64,000 nucleotides of DNA from an uncultured Eubacteriales bacterium (GCA_900545495.1 UQZJ01000013.1:12376-76375); one strand, 5' to 3'; positions 42,524 to 51,533 are shown, numbered from the stretch's first letter. Notes: generated from the letters alone by a model not told the origin. Made by a program: numbers and translations.

Positions 42524-43850
42524 AATTTCCAATAGGCAAGGCGCAGAACCAAGCGTTCAAAAGCGCGGTCACGCGGGGTGGATGCTGGCGAGCTGCGTGG
42601 CCATCTCGGTCGTGCTCTGCTATGGGCAGATCAGCAACAGCAAGGCTGTGATCGGCCTGTGCCTTCTGGCGTTTTTGGGAGTTGTCGTCTTGGCGTGCAG
42701 AAAAAATGCCGTGCTGGCGGTCTTGCTGTACTTCCTGCCCTGGAGCCCCCTGCTGCGGCTGGATAATACGAGCTTCTCCTTTTTTACCATCGCGCTGCTG
42801 CTGGTATGCCTCCTATACTGCGTGAAGAGCCGCCTGTCGTTTAATACGTATCAGTCGGTGCTTGCGTTTTTTCTGGTACTTCTGACGGTGACAGCGAAGC
42901 TGCTGCAGGGAAATCCGATTCAGAACAACTATCTGGCTTTCGTACTGATGCTGTTCCTGTTGCCCGGAGTAGTGGAGGGCGGCCGCATGGGATCCTTCAA
43001 AGAGGTCACGTTGTTTTTTGCGGTGGGTATCATCGCGGCGGCGCTGATCGCGCAGCAGACAGCCGGCCTTCCGAACATATCAAACTACATCAACGTACAC
43101 GCCTATTTAAGCGTTACACGCCGCTCCGGTTTTTATGGCGACCCCAACTTTTACGCGGCGCATATCACGGCGTGCATGGCGGGCATACAGCTTTTGCTGA
43201 GCCGCGAGGAAAAGCGCACACACCAGCTGACGCTGCTGCTTGTGCTGATCCTGCTGCTCTATTGCGGAATGCTCTCCGCCTCCAAGTCCTTTGTGGTCGT
43301 TACGGCGGGGCTGTTTCTTGTGTGGGTGCCAATTTTGCTGGAAAAGGGGCATTGGTCCAGTAAATTCCGGCTGCTGGCCGGCGTATTGTGTGCGGGGGCA
43401 GTGGTTCTGTCGTCCTCGGCATTTGAGCCGCTTTTTGAGATTATAGCCGAGCGATTTTCCTATTCGGCCAATATCTCGCAGCTGACAACAAAGCGTACAG
43501 ATCTGTGGATGGATTATCTGAATGAGTTCGCGCACAATATACCGCTGACGCTGCTGGGGCAGGGCTACACATCCGTTACGCTGCACGGCTGGGCTTCCCA
43601 CAATACGATCATACAAAGCGTGTTTCAGTTTGGACTGCTGGGTGTTCCGCTGCTTACTGCGTGGGTCGTCCTGACATTGAAGGATGCGCAGCGAAAACTG
43701 GGGGACAGCCGCCCCAAGTGGACCTATACGCTGCTCATGCTCGTCGGCGTTGTGATGCCATGGTTTGCACTGGATATCCTGTTTTTTGACGAGTTTTTCC
43801 TCTTGCCGATCTATGTGGTTTTGGGGAGCAATTACGCAAAAGAGATATGA
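42510..43850 (+). CDS. O-antigen polymerase/ligase-like (Wzy) membrane protein
   Basis: A 446-residue polytopic protein with about 10-12 transmembrane helices and one large extracytoplasmic loop (about residues 290-370), including RRSGFYGDPNFYAAH, a Wzy_C-type signature. It would polymerise repeat units outside the membrane. The ATG overlaps the previous gene. It is the last gene of the polysaccharide locus; a tRNA gene follows. Confidence 0.88.
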   Translation: MQTDRISNRQGAEPSVQKRGHAGWMLASCVAISVVLCYGQISNSKAVIGLCLLAFLGVVVLACRKNAVLAVLLYFLPWSPLLRLDNTSFSFFTIALLLVCLLYCVKSRLSFNTYQSVLAFFLVLLTVTAKLLQGNPIQNNYLAFVLMLFLLPGVVEGGRMGSFKEVTLFFAVGIIAAALIAQQTAGLPNISNYINVHAYLSVTRRSGFYGDPNFYAAHITACMAGIQLLLSREEKRTHQLTLLLVLILLLYCGMLSASKSFVVVTAGLFLVWVPILLEKGHWSSKFRLLAGVLCAGAVVLSSSAFEPLFEIIAERFSYSANISQLTTKRTDLWMDYLNEFAHNIPLTLLGQGYTSVTLHGWASHNTIIQSVFQFGLLGVPLLTAWVVLTLKDAQRKLGDSRPKWTYTLLMLVGVVMPWFALDILFFDEFFLLPIYVVLGSNYAKEI

Positions 43851-43918
43851 CGCCGTGCGGCCGCCGGCGAACCAGGCGGCACACTGCAAAACTTTCAGGA
43901 AGCTTTTCCGGCTGCCTC

Positions 43919-43946
43919 TTGACAAACAGGGGTATTTTGTTATAAT
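43919..43946 (+). promoter_or_regulatory. Promoter for tRNA-Leu(GAG)
   Basis: TTGACA (43919-43924), 16-base spacer, TATAAT (43941-43946). Confidence 0.85.
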
Positions 43947-43962
43947 AACGGAGGTTCCGTTC

Positions 43963-44049
43963 GCGAGCGTGCTGGAATCGGCAGACAGGCAAGCTTGAGG
44001 TGCTTGTGTCCGTAAGGTCGTGTGGGTTCAAGTCCCATCGCTCGCACCA
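43963..44049 (+). tRNA. tRNA-Leu (GAG)
   Basis: Acceptor stem GCGAGCG pairs with CGCTCGC, discriminator A, encoded CCA. Anticodon arm CAAGC-TTGAGGT-GCTTG gives GAG. A long variable arm (TGTCCGTAAGGTCG region) marks a class II tRNA. Confidence 0.97.
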
Positions 44050-44051
44050 GC

Positions 44052-44085
44052 AAAAAAGAGACATCCAAAAGGATGTCTCTTTTTT
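44052..44085 (+). terminator. Terminator of tRNA-Leu(GAG)
   Basis: Stem AAAGAGACATCC / GGATGTCTCTTT with AAAA loop and T run, directly after the tRNA. Confidence 0.95.
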
Positions 44086-44322
44086 GCTGGTGCGGCACTT
44101 TTGCTGTGCAAAAGTGGTCGCCTGCGGGCGGGTGATTGAACGTGAGGGGGGAACCCGGCAAAGGTTCCCCCTCACACGCTCCCTTCCTTGCGGTATGCGG
44201 GGAGAAATAACAAAACCTGTGGTATTGACAGAATAAAAGACCGCCAAGGGCGGTCTTTTATTTTTGCGTTCCGCGGCGGCCCGCCGCCAAAGAGACATCC
44301 TTTTGGATGTCTCTTTTTGTTT
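44086..44322 (+). other. Gene-free stretch with four further hairpins
   Basis: Between the tRNA terminator and the next promoter no gene is supported. Visible stems: CACTTTTGC/GCAAAAGTG (44097-44117), GTGAGGGGGAACC-type/GGTTCCCCCTCAC (44142-44174), terminator AAAGACCGCC/GGCGGTCTTT with TATTTTT (44235-44267), and a second copy of the GAGACATCC/GGATGTCTC terminator (44289-44318). The interval could encode a short structured RNA. A minus-strand frame across the tRNA is spurious. Confidence 0.4.
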
Positions 44323-44324
44323 GG

Positions 44325-44353
44325 TTGCGGGGGGCGGCGCTTTATGCTATACT
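44325..44353 (+). promoter_or_regulatory. Probable promoter for the split two-component operon
   Basis: TTGCGG (44325-44330), 17-base spacer, TATACT (44348-44353), about 55 bases before the TTG start. Confidence 0.6.
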
Positions 44354-44409
44354 GCCCGTACAGGATGTCCGCATCCTATAGTGCAGAGAGAAAGCGAGGA
44401 CGGTGCCGC

Positions 44410-46038
44410 TTGAAGGGGAATACCAGACAACTGCTGTCGATGATCTTCGTTTTCACGGTCATCGCCGTGGCCTACGCCTGCCGGATGCTGGGCAAATTCG
44501 ATATCGGCGGCGTGTATACCAACTATTTTCGTTCCGCGCTGTACCTGCTGCTTTTCGCGTGGTGGGGCTTTACCCTCGACCGGCGCATCATACAGAAGCG
44601 GGTGCTGCACTGCCTGCGCCTGACGGCGCTGCTGATGCTCCTGTGGCTGGTTCTGCGGACGCTGAAATACCATGTGGTGACCGGCGTGACGGCGGCGCGG
44701 TATGTGTGGTATCTCTACTACCTGCCGATGCTGTTTCTCCCACTGCTGGGGGTGTATGTTGCCCTGCTGCTGGGAAAGCCGGAGGAATACCGCCTGCCCG
44801 GACGGGCGAGGCTGCTGGCCATCATCCCCACCGTGCTGCTTCTGCTTGTGATCACCAACGACCTGCACCAGTGGGCCTTTGCCTTTAAGGACGGCGTACC
44901 CGGAAGGCCGGTCAGCAGCGCCTTTACCCACAGGCTGCTGTACTTCGTCTGCCTTGTGTGGATGGTGGCGTGCATCACCTTTTCACTGGTGCGGCTGTTT
45001 CGCAAGAGCCGCATTCCGGGCGGCGCACGAAAGAGACTGACGCCGTTTGTACTGGGCTGCGTCACGCTGCTGTACGGGCTGCTCTATCTGTCGGGCCTGC
45101 CGGCTGTCCGGTGGTGGTTCGGGGATATGAACGTGATGCTCTGCCTGCTGTACGCCGCCCTCTACGAAAGCTGCATCCGCTGCCGGATGATCCCATCCAA
45201 CACGGGGTACGCGGAGTTGTTCGAGGCGTCGACGCTGGCGGCCTGCATCGCAGACCCCGACGGACAGATCATCCTGCGCTCCCACGCCGCAGGGGAGGAC
45301 ATGGTCTGCCCCCGGGAGGGGCAGCGGCTCATCCGCCCCGACGGGATGCGGATCTCCTCGGCACCCATCGGCGGCGGCTATGTGGTCTGGCAGGACAACG
45401 TGCGCCCGCTGCTGGAGCTGCACACCAAGCTGAATGAGAACAAAGCGGAGCTGGAGAGCAACCGGAAAAAATTGCAGGACGCCTACCTCGTGCAGAAAAA
45501 GCTCCACGAGCTGACGGAGAAGAACCGCATATACGACGCGCTGGAGGCCAAGCACAGCCGCCAGATCGCCCGGATCCGGCAGCTCCTTACCCAATGCGAG
45601 GGCGCCGCGCCCGCCGAATTGCGGAGCCTGCTGAAGCGGATCCTGCTGCTGGGCACCTACATCAAGCGCAGCGCCAACCTGTATTTTCTCAGCAGCGAGT
45701 ATGAGCGCCTGCCCCAGCAGGAGGTGCGCCTGACCATAGACGAGGCGGTGCGCGCCCTGACCGCCTGCGGCACGGAGTGCGGTGTGGTCTACCGCACGAC
45801 GGCGCCCATGTGCGCCGGGGAGGTGGTGCGGCTCTTTGAACTGCTGGCGGCTGTGGCGGAGGCGACGGCGGACGACCTGCGCTCTCTGTTCATCTCCGTT
45901 TCCGACAGCGAGATGGATCTGTCGGTGGAGTGCGCCGCGCCGCTGTCGGCGCTGGCGTCGCCGGAGGTGACGGTACAGCAGGAGGACGGGCTGTGGCTCA
46001 TCCGCACGGCGATAGGAGGACGGGACGATGATGTATAA
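44410..46038 (+). CDS. 7TM-type sensor protein without a catalytic domain
   Basis: A 542-residue membrane sensor. About seven transmembrane helices (residues 1-240) resemble the histidine-kinase N-terminal 7TM domain. A small PAS-like region follows (LFEASTLAACIADPDGQIILR), then a coiled coil (about 335-390) and a helical region without His-box, N-box or G-box. It therefore cannot be a complete kinase. The next gene supplies the ATPase. The TTG start is chosen because AGCGAGGA lies nine bases upstream; an ATG ten codons later is the alternative. Overlap with the next gene is 11 bases. Confidence 0.75.
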   Translation: MKGNTRQLLSMIFVFTVIAVAYACRMLGKFDIGGVYTNYFRSALYLLLFAWWGFTLDRRIIQKRVLHCLRLTALLMLLWLVLRTLKYHVVTGVTAARYVWYLYYLPMLFLPLLGVYVALLLGKPEEYRLPGRARLLAIIPTVLLLLVITNDLHQWAFAFKDGVPGRPVSSAFTHRLLYFVCLVWMVACITFSLVRLFRKSRIPGGARKRLTPFVLGCVTLLYGLLYLSGLPAVRWWFGDMNVMLCLLYAALYESCIRCRMIPSNTGYAELFEASTLAACIADPDGQIILRSHAAGEDMVCPREGQRLIRPDGMRISSAPIGGGYVVWQDNVRPLLELHTKLNENKAELESNRKKLQDAYLVQKKLHELTEKNRIYDALEAKHSRQIARIRQLLTQCEGAAPAELRSLLKRILLLGTYIKRSANLYFLSSEYERLPQQEVRLTIDEAVRALTACGTECGVVYRTTAPMCAGEVVRLFELLAAVAEATADDLRSLFISVSDSEMDLSVECAAPLSALASPEVTVQQEDGLWLIRTAIGGRDDDV

Positions 46039-47023
46039 GCTGAAACGCTTCCGGTTCAATGCCATCAAGGAGAGCTTTGACCAGCTCCCCACCGCCGTAT
46101 GCTTTTTTGACCGGGATGGCGGCGTCGTGCTGTGCAACCGGCAGATGTACCGGCTGAGCCAGCAGCTGCTGCGCAGCGACCTGCAATACATGGGGGAGCT
46201 GGAGGAGGCACTGGCCGCGCCGCCGGAGGGCGTGACGCCGCTTGAGAAGATGGAGAACACCTACCGCTTTCCGGACGGAACGGTGTGGAAATTTGAAAAG
46301 TCCGGCGTGACGGATCGGTACGGCACGTCCTACATCCAGCTTACCGCCGCGGATGTGACGGCGCTGCACTGGGCGCTGCTCCAGCTGGCGGAGGATAACC
46401 GGGCGCTGGAGCGGGACGCGGAGCGAATGCGCCGCCTCTCCGAGAATGTGGAGGCGGTGGCACGGGAGAAGGAGCAGCTTGCCGCCAAATCCGCCATGCA
46501 CGACAGTCTGGCCGCCTGTATCACCGTGACGAAGCAGTATCTCGCCGGCGATCTCCACGGCGTCGACGGGGAGGCGGTGCTGCGGGAGTGGGAGAAGAGC
46601 ATCTCCTTCCGGGAGGCGCTGCGCCTGCCGGCCAAGGAGATGCTGTACGAAAACGCGAGGAGCAGCGGCGTGACCGTCAGGGTGCGGGGGCCGGAGCCGG
46701 TGGGCGCGGCGGCGGAGCTGCTGTATGCGGCCATGCAGGTCTGCCTGAGCAACGCCGTGCAGTACGCGCAGGCCACGGAGCTGACCGCACACATCTGGGA
46801 GGACGGGGACAGGTACAACATCCTGCTGCGCAACAACGGCAAGCCGCCGGAAAAGCCCGTTGCGGAGGGCGGCGGGCTGTCCAATCTGCGGCGGCGGATC
46901 GAACGGGCGGGCGGCACGATGACCGTGCAGAGCCTGCCGGTGTTCGCGCTGGTGATCGGCCTGCCAAATCAGGGAAAATCTGGAGGGGAAGCGGATGGCT
47001 GTCAGAAATATATTGGTGGTTGA
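46028..47023 (+). CDS. Soluble histidine kinase of a split sensor
   Basis: A 331-residue cytoplasmic protein with no membrane span. An N-terminal PAS-like domain (FDQLPTAVCFFDRDGGVVLCN) and a coiled coil (about 118-155) lead to a His-box-like AAKSAMHDSLAAC (H158) and a HATPase domain with N-box CLSNAVQYA (N242) and G-box EGGGLSNLRRRIERAGG (280-296). AGGAGGACGGGACG precedes ATG. It likely pairs with the 7TM protein and phosphorylates the next gene product, which it overlaps by 29 bases. Confidence 0.8.
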   Translation: MMYKLKRFRFNAIKESFDQLPTAVCFFDRDGGVVLCNRQMYRLSQQLLRSDLQYMGELEEALAAPPEGVTPLEKMENTYRFPDGTVWKFEKSGVTDRYGTSYIQLTAADVTALHWALLQLAEDNRALERDAERMRRLSENVEAVAREKEQLAAKSAMHDSLAACITVTKQYLAGDLHGVDGEAVLREWEKSISFREALRLPAKEMLYENARSSGVTVRVRGPEPVGAAAELLYAAMQVCLSNAVQYAQATELTAHIWEDGDRYNILLRNNGKPPEKPVAEGGGLSNLRRRIERAGGTMTVQSLPVFALVIGLPNQGKSGGEADGCQKYIGG

Positions 47024-47648
47024 AGATCAGGCGCTGGCCAGAATGTACCTGTGCGCCTGCGCGGAAAAGTGCGCGGACTGCCGGGTGGCGGGCGCGCTGA
47101 ATCGCGCCGACGCGGCGCTGAGCCGGTGCGGAGACGGGCAGATCGACCTGATTTTGATGGACATCTGCACCGAAAATGACTCGGACGGTCTGACCGCCGC
47201 CGAGGCCATCAAGAAGGCGTATCCCCACATTAAGATCGTGATGGTGACCTCCATGCTGGAGGGGCGCTTTCTGGAGCGGGCGAGACGGATCGGCGCCGAC
47301 AGCTTCTGGTACAAGGATTCCCCCGCCGGCGACCTTGTGGGCGTCATCGAGGGTACCCTGTCCGGCAAGCACTTCTGGCCGGACGGCGCACCGTCGGTGC
47401 GGCTGGGCAACGCCCTGTCCTGCGATTTGTCCGATCAGGAGCTGGAGACGCTGCGCTTGCTCTGCGAGGGGCAGACCAACGCGGAGATCGCCGCCCAGAT
47501 GAACGTGGCGGAATCCACGGTGCGCACCTACATCAGCCGGATGCTGGAAAAGACCGGCTATCCCAACCGCAACCGGCTGATGGTGGCGGCGGTGGGCAAA
47601 CGGCTGGTGGTGCCGGGCAGCCAGCTTGCGCCGGTGGAAGAAAACTGA
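46995..47648 (+). CDS. NarL/LuxR-type response regulator
   Basis: A 217-residue two-domain regulator. The receiver has the acidic pair E10-D11, phospho-acceptor D56 (LILMDI) and the conserved Lys in FWYKDS. The C-terminal LuxR helix-turn-helix reads LSDQELETLRLLCEGQTNAE followed by IAAQMNVAESTVRTY. It completes the operon. NarL-type proteins bind inverted repeats; one such repeat is 130 bases downstream. Confidence 0.93.
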   Translation: MAVRNILVVEDQALARMYLCACAEKCADCRVAGALNRADAALSRCGDGQIDLILMDICTENDSDGLTAAEAIKKAYPHIKIVMVTSMLEGRFLERARRIGADSFWYKDSPAGDLVGVIEGTLSGKHFWPDGAPSVRLGNALSCDLSDQELETLRLLCEGQTNAEIAAQMNVAESTVRTYISRMLEKTGYPNRNRLMVAAVGKRLVVPGSQLAPVEEN

Positions 47649-47659
47649 ATGAACATACA

Positions 47660-47686
47660 GAGCGCCGCATAGAGCGGCGCTCTTTT
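47660..47686 (+). terminator. Terminator of the split two-component operon
   Basis: Stem GAGCGCCGC / GCGGCGCTC followed by TTTT, 12 bases after the stop. Confidence 0.85.
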
Positions 47687-47779
47687 CCATTCTGTCCGCG
47701 CCGGAGAAACGGCAGCGGCACACCGTAACTCGGCGGAAACGGAAAACACTCACGAAAAATCGAGAGACGCGGCCTGATA

Positions 47780-47826
47780 TGTCCTCACTTTTGAGGACAG
47801 ACAGGGCCGCGCTTTTTTGCTACAAT
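47780..47826 (+). promoter_or_regulatory. Palindrome TGTCCTCA-CTTT-TGAGGACA with downstream TACAAT
   Basis: A perfect inverted repeat (47780-47799) sits 21 bases upstream of TACAAT (47821-47826), with no proper -35. This resembles the arrangement at 5600-5642 and may be an activator site, perhaps for the NarL-type regulator encoded just upstream. Confidence 0.45.
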
Positions 47827-47899
47827 GGGCATAAAGCTGAAAGTATACCGGAGTGGAATATATTCGATGAATATACAAGAAAGGAATGGGGGCGGTTCG

Positions 47900-48283
47900 A
47901 TGCGTAAAATTGTGATCGATATGCAGAATTATCTGTTTGCAGACGCCGTAGCGAGCGCTTTTAAGAATTCAGAATATGATATCGACGTGATCCGCGCGGA
48001 GTCCCCGCAGGACACGGTGGAGCTGTGTCAGGTGTATGAGCCCTTCGTCCTTGTCATGGAGGTCACGGGCTATACGCCGTGGAGGCTCAGCGAGCGGCTG
48101 AAGCTGCGCGACCGGGTGCGGGAGCTGTGCCCCGACTGCAAGATCGCGCTGATGGTGGACTCCAACACCGAGCGGCAGGCCGCCAAGGACATCCGGGACG
48201 CCAAGAAAAACGGGCTGATCGACCAGTTTTTCTACGGCTCCATGACCGCCGAGTATCTGATGGATCAGATCTACGCCATGTGA
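47900..48283 (+). CDS. Stand-alone receiver-like protein with Glu at the phospho-acceptor site
   Basis: A 127-residue CheY-like protein. Strand 1 (KIVIDMQNYLFADAVASAF) and strand 3 (PFVLVMEVTGYTPW) fit a receiver domain, but the expected acceptor Asp is Glu (E54), and the N-terminal acidic pair is reduced. Such substitution often locks receivers in an active-like state. No output domain is present. GGGGGCGG precedes the ATG. It lies downstream of the palindrome and ends 129 bases before the DUF4428-like gene. Confidence 0.65.
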   Translation: MRKIVIDMQNYLFADAVASAFKNSEYDIDVIRAESPQDTVELCQVYEPFVLVMEVTGYTPWRLSERLKLRDRVRELCPDCKIALMVDSNTERQAAKDIRDAKKNGLIDQFFYGSMTAEYLMDQIYAM

Positions 48284-48412
48284 CGGAGACAGCGCGGCCA
48301 AACCATAACGGGAATACCCCCAACACGGGAGATTCAACAGGGAACCATAGAAACCATCAAGACCATAGGAACCTGCCGGGAGACCGGCACCGACTGAAAG
48401 GAGAAATGGATC

Positions 48413-49165
48413 ATGGCGAACAAGTGTGGAATTTGCGGAGCGGACATCAACCTGATGCAGACCCAGAAGCTGGCGGACGGCAATTGCATCTGCCGCAAGA
48501 ATTGCAGAAGCCGGGGCTTCAAGGTGTACGACTATGTGCATGGCAACCTGCCCGGCGTGAAGGCGCATCTGGCACAGGTGGAGCGGGGGACGAAGCTGTG
48601 GGAGCACTACTTTGTGCCGCGGCTGAAGACCAAGGATAAGAACCAGAAGCTGACGCGCTTCGGCGCGCACCTGTATGTGGCGGAGGATATCGGGCTGGTG
48701 GCCTTTACGCAGGTGGACTACAAGATCCTGATATTCGGCAAGACCACCCGGGCCTGCGTGTACCGCATCGCCGATCTGCGGAACTATAAGTATGAGGAGC
48801 AGATGGTGAAGAACGGCGACAAGACGGAGAAGAAGTCCACCGTGCGGCTGGTGTTCATCAACACCGAGGGCATGAACGCCTTCAACCTTGAGGTCAACAA
48901 CTTCAAGGAGTATGAAAAGCTCAGCAAGTATTTCGATACGCTGTTCGGCGTGCAGAAGACGCTGGGCAACGCCGCCAACACGTGGAAGCAGCAGATGGCC
49001 GCCATCAAGGACGTGGCCTCGGGTCTCAGCGCCGCTATGCGGGGCGAGGAGGATGCCGGGGAGAAGGCGGCCGCCGCCATCAACTCGCTGGACGCGGCGG
49101 TCTACGGCGACCGTACCGAGTGGATCCGCCGGGCAGATGCGGCTCTTGCCGCGTTTAACGGATAA
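48413..49165 (+). CDS. DUF4428-like zinc-ribbon protein
   Basis: A 250-residue cytoplasmic protein. The N-terminus has KCGICGADINLMQTQKLADG and then CICRKNC, four Cys typical of a zinc ribbon (DUF4428). A central beta-rich region (about 75-170, FGAHLYVAEDIGLVAFTQVD) resembles a PH-like fold. The C-terminus is helical and Ala-rich. AAAGGAGAAATGGATC precedes the ATG. Role unknown; such proteins often report on membranes or zinc, but nothing here proves it. Confidence 0.75.
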   Translation: MANKCGICGADINLMQTQKLADGNCICRKNCRSRGFKVYDYVHGNLPGVKAHLAQVERGTKLWEHYFVPRLKTKDKNQKLTRFGAHLYVAEDIGLVAFTQVDYKILIFGKTTRACVYRIADLRNYKYEEQMVKNGDKTEKKSTVRLVFINTEGMNAFNLEVNNFKEYEKLSKYFDTLFGVQKTLGNAANTWKQQMAAIKDVASGLSAAMRGEEDAGEKAAAAINSLDAAVYGDRTEWIRRADAALAAFNG

Positions 49166-49189
49166 ATACTTTTTAGGGAGGAAGGAATC

Positions 49190-49526
49190 ATGAAAAAGCA
49201 ATGGCTCAGCATTGTACTGGTGCTCTGTAGAGGGAGCTTTGTGGCCCGATGTAGATTGGCCATATGCGGAACTTGTGGGCAGCCCGGAGGGCGATAAGCT
49301 TGCACTTATCCAGCGGGACGCTACCAATGGCAGCCTGTGCCACCTGTCCGTCATAGATTTCAAAAAGATGCGGCTCTTCGCAATAGAACGCGATACGAAA
49401 GAAGTCGGAAATGAGCATTGTGCGGACTGGTTTGATAACGACACCATCATGGTGGACAACAATGTAACCGATGAGACGGGGCACAACACCGGCGACAGCT
49501 GGTATTATCTATACAGGATCTATTAG
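49190..49526 (+). pseudogene. Decayed small secreted protein gene
   Basis: A strong start (GGGAGGAAGGAATC-ATG) gives MKKQWLSIVLVLC, the beginning of a signal peptide or lipobox. The frame then runs into nonsense, while another frame from about 49222 reads EGALWPDVDWPYAELVGSP and onward to TGDSWYYLYRIY before a stop. A deletion with frameshift near 49225 has fused the leader to the last ~100 codons. The body shows no family I know. Confidence 0.6.
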
Positions 49527-50350
49527 TGGATAGAAAGGAGGGTGTAGAGAAGTTCCCTAATACTGCGAGAAATTTTCTCGCGGCATTTTCCGCCTGTACG
49601 CCGCCCTGCCGTCGTGCTATGATGTACCTGTACTTAAGGCATCAAGCATTTAGGTCGGAGCAGAGCAGGCACGGGTGGAAAGCATTATCAACAGCTTTTC
49701 GCTCTGACTAAGAACCCAAAGTATGTCAAAATGCGCCCTCCGGAAAAACCGGGCGGCCATCAGAATTGAACAATACTGCAAACGCAGGAAGGATCGTATG
49801 AAGCCGAAACGGCAGGAAGATTCTTCCTGCGTTTTTGCTTATTATTTTGTCGCGGCACTTGCCACCGCCGCGATACCGCAGAAAAAGAAAGAGCGCCGAA
49901 ATCACTTCGGCGCAGATCAGGAAAAGAAGTTTTGTAAAAAGCCGTCAGGACGATACGGCAGGAAAATCGCCAAGGGAGAGGCAAGCTCCCGCCCTGCATG
50001 CCGCAGTCAGAGTGCGGCACCGGTCATACGGGGTATCGCATATTCTCAGATTTCGTCGCCGGGCGGATCACGGGACACCGGCGGAGCCTTCCGCAGCCGA
50101 GTTCAGCGGCCTGGTGTCCGCCACCGCTCCATCGGAGCAGGGCATATTTGCCCCATGTGGCAGCGTACTGACCTGGCACAAGTAAAGAGAGACAGACATA
50201 CGGGCAGGCCTCGGAAAGCACGCAATACCAAGGCTTTTCGCCTGCGGCAGTCTAACAGTTTTACGGAGATACACCGGAAACGGCCCTCCTTACCAACGGG
50301 TGAAGTGCGTCCATCTGAACACAACTACGATTACAAGGAGATTTCTTTAT
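49527..50350. other. Gene-poor junction before the integrase cassette
   Basis: About 820 bases without a supported gene. I see hairpins GCGAGAA/TTCTCGC (49564-49580), GCAGGAAG/CTTCCTGC with T run (49812-49837, terminator-like) and GCGCCGAA/TTCGGCGC (49891-49911). A 43-codon frame at 49638-49769 reads HYQQLFALTKNPKYVKMRPP and continues EKPGGHQN without a usable start, so it may be a gene remnant. Longer frames here depend on the integrase or have no ribosome binding site. Confidence 0.45.
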
Positions 50351-51265
50351 ATGACCACAAAAGGCATTTACCACACCCTCGTTACCCAGTTGGACAAGCT
50401 GGCGCGGCACAACCGACAGGGCAGCTTCCGCACGAAGGATCGCTACTACGAGGCGGTCAAACGGTTCTGCGCCTACCTCGCTGTCCACTACCATCTGCAA
50501 AAGCTGGAGAACATCAGCGGCAAGCATCTGGTAAGCTACGTTCTCTATTTGCAGGCGCAGGGCAAGTCCGCCAGTACCATCAAGACCGATCTCTCCGCCA
50601 TCCGCTTTTTCCACGATAAGATGTCTCAGCCTCGTTATGCGCTGCCGGGCAATGAAGATCTGGGCGTTGCCTTGGAACGCCGCCGCTTCGGGCAGCAGGA
50701 TCGCACATGGACGAACCCGGAGTTCGGCAAGCTGATTGGCCGCGCCATGGCGGAGGAGAGGGAGGACTATATCCTCGCCCTGTATTTGGCTCGCTATGCC
50801 GGTCTGCGCATCCACGAGTGTTTCCGTATGGACACCGCTGCGGCGGAGCGTGCGCTGCGGGAAAACGCCCTCACCGTGAAAGGCAAGGGCGGTAAGGTGC
50901 GTATCGTCCCCATCGAGGACGACCGTATCACGATGATGCTGCAACGGCTGCTGGACAAAACGGAACGCGGCCACAAGCTGCTGGTGCCGGACGGCGTTCC
51001 CACCGACCGGGTCATTAACGCTATGCAGCAGTTTATCCTCCGCCACCGTGACGCCATCTGCGACCCCACCGCACCGGACAGACGCATTACCTTCCATGGG
51101 CTGCGGCATACCTACGCCGCTGAAAAGTATACATCTCTCGTCAATGGCGGCATGACGCCCCTGGACGCCCACTTCACCGTGTCCCGTCTGCTGGGACACG
51201 AGCGGCCCGATGTGACGGACATCTATCTGGCGTCCGTGAAGGGAGGGACTGCCCGTGGAGAATAG
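50351..51265 (+). CDS. Tyrosine recombinase (XerC/D-like)
   Basis: A 304-residue site-specific recombinase. An N-terminal SAM-like DNA-binding domain (about 10-105) and a catalytic domain with the first Arg in LARYAGLRIHECF, HGLRHTYAAEKY, LLGHERPDVTDIY and the terminal Tyr. The ATG follows AAGGAG at good spacing. It overlaps the next, excisionase-like gene by 11 bases. It probably acts with the second recombinase to move or invert this cassette. Confidence 0.9.
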   Translation: MTTKGIYHTLVTQLDKLARHNRQGSFRTKDRYYEAVKRFCAYLAVHYHLQKLENISGKHLVSYVLYLQAQGKSASTIKTDLSAIRFFHDKMSQPRYALPGNEDLGVALERRRFGQQDRTWTNPEFGKLIGRAMAEEREDYILALYLARYAGLRIHECFRMDTAAAERALRENALTVKGKGGKVRIVPIEDDRITMMLQRLLDKTERGHKLLVPDGVPTDRVINAMQQFILRHRDAICDPTAPDRRITFHGLRHTYAAEKYTSLVNGGMTPLDAHFTVSRLLGHERPDVTDIYLASVKGGTARGE

Positions 51266-51443
51266 GTATCGCGACCTGCATGACCTCCCCATGACATTGC
51301 GGGTAGAGGACTTGATGCCCCTCCTCGGCATCGGACGCAACACCGCCTACGAGCTGATCCGCAGCGGGCAGATACGAAGCGTTCGCATCGGTAGGCAGAT
51401 TCGTATTCCGAGAGAGTCCCTGCTGGAGTTCCTGCGGAAGTAA
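51255..51443 (+). CDS. Excisionase-like helix-turn-helix protein
   Basis: A 62-residue protein with one MerR/excisionase-type winged helix: DLMPLLGIGRNTAYELIRSG and then VRIGRQIRIPRESLLEFLRK. It starts at GTG inside the upstream recombinase end, so it is translationally coupled. It likely directs the recombinases to excise or regulates them. Confidence 0.8.
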   Translation: MENRYRDLHDLPMTLRVEDLMPLLGIGRNTAYELIRSGQIRSVRIGRQIRIPRESLLEFLRK

Positions 51444-51533
51444 ATCTCTTCGCCGCAGAAATAAAACTTGCACAACAGCCGCGCGGGATATATCATGGAG
51501 GTGGTACATTCCGCGCGGCGGAAAGGAGCGTAT

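Noticed and set aside
43735..44298. Minus-strand frames covering tRNA-Leu(GAG), with GLEPTRPYGHKHLKLACLPI-type peptide
   Set aside because: The peptide is the reverse complement of a tRNA gene. Such entries are known spurious annotations.
49723..50619. 298-codon plus-strand frame before and into the integrase
   Set aside because: Its second half is another frame of the real recombinase; its first half has no homology. Best read as noncoding.
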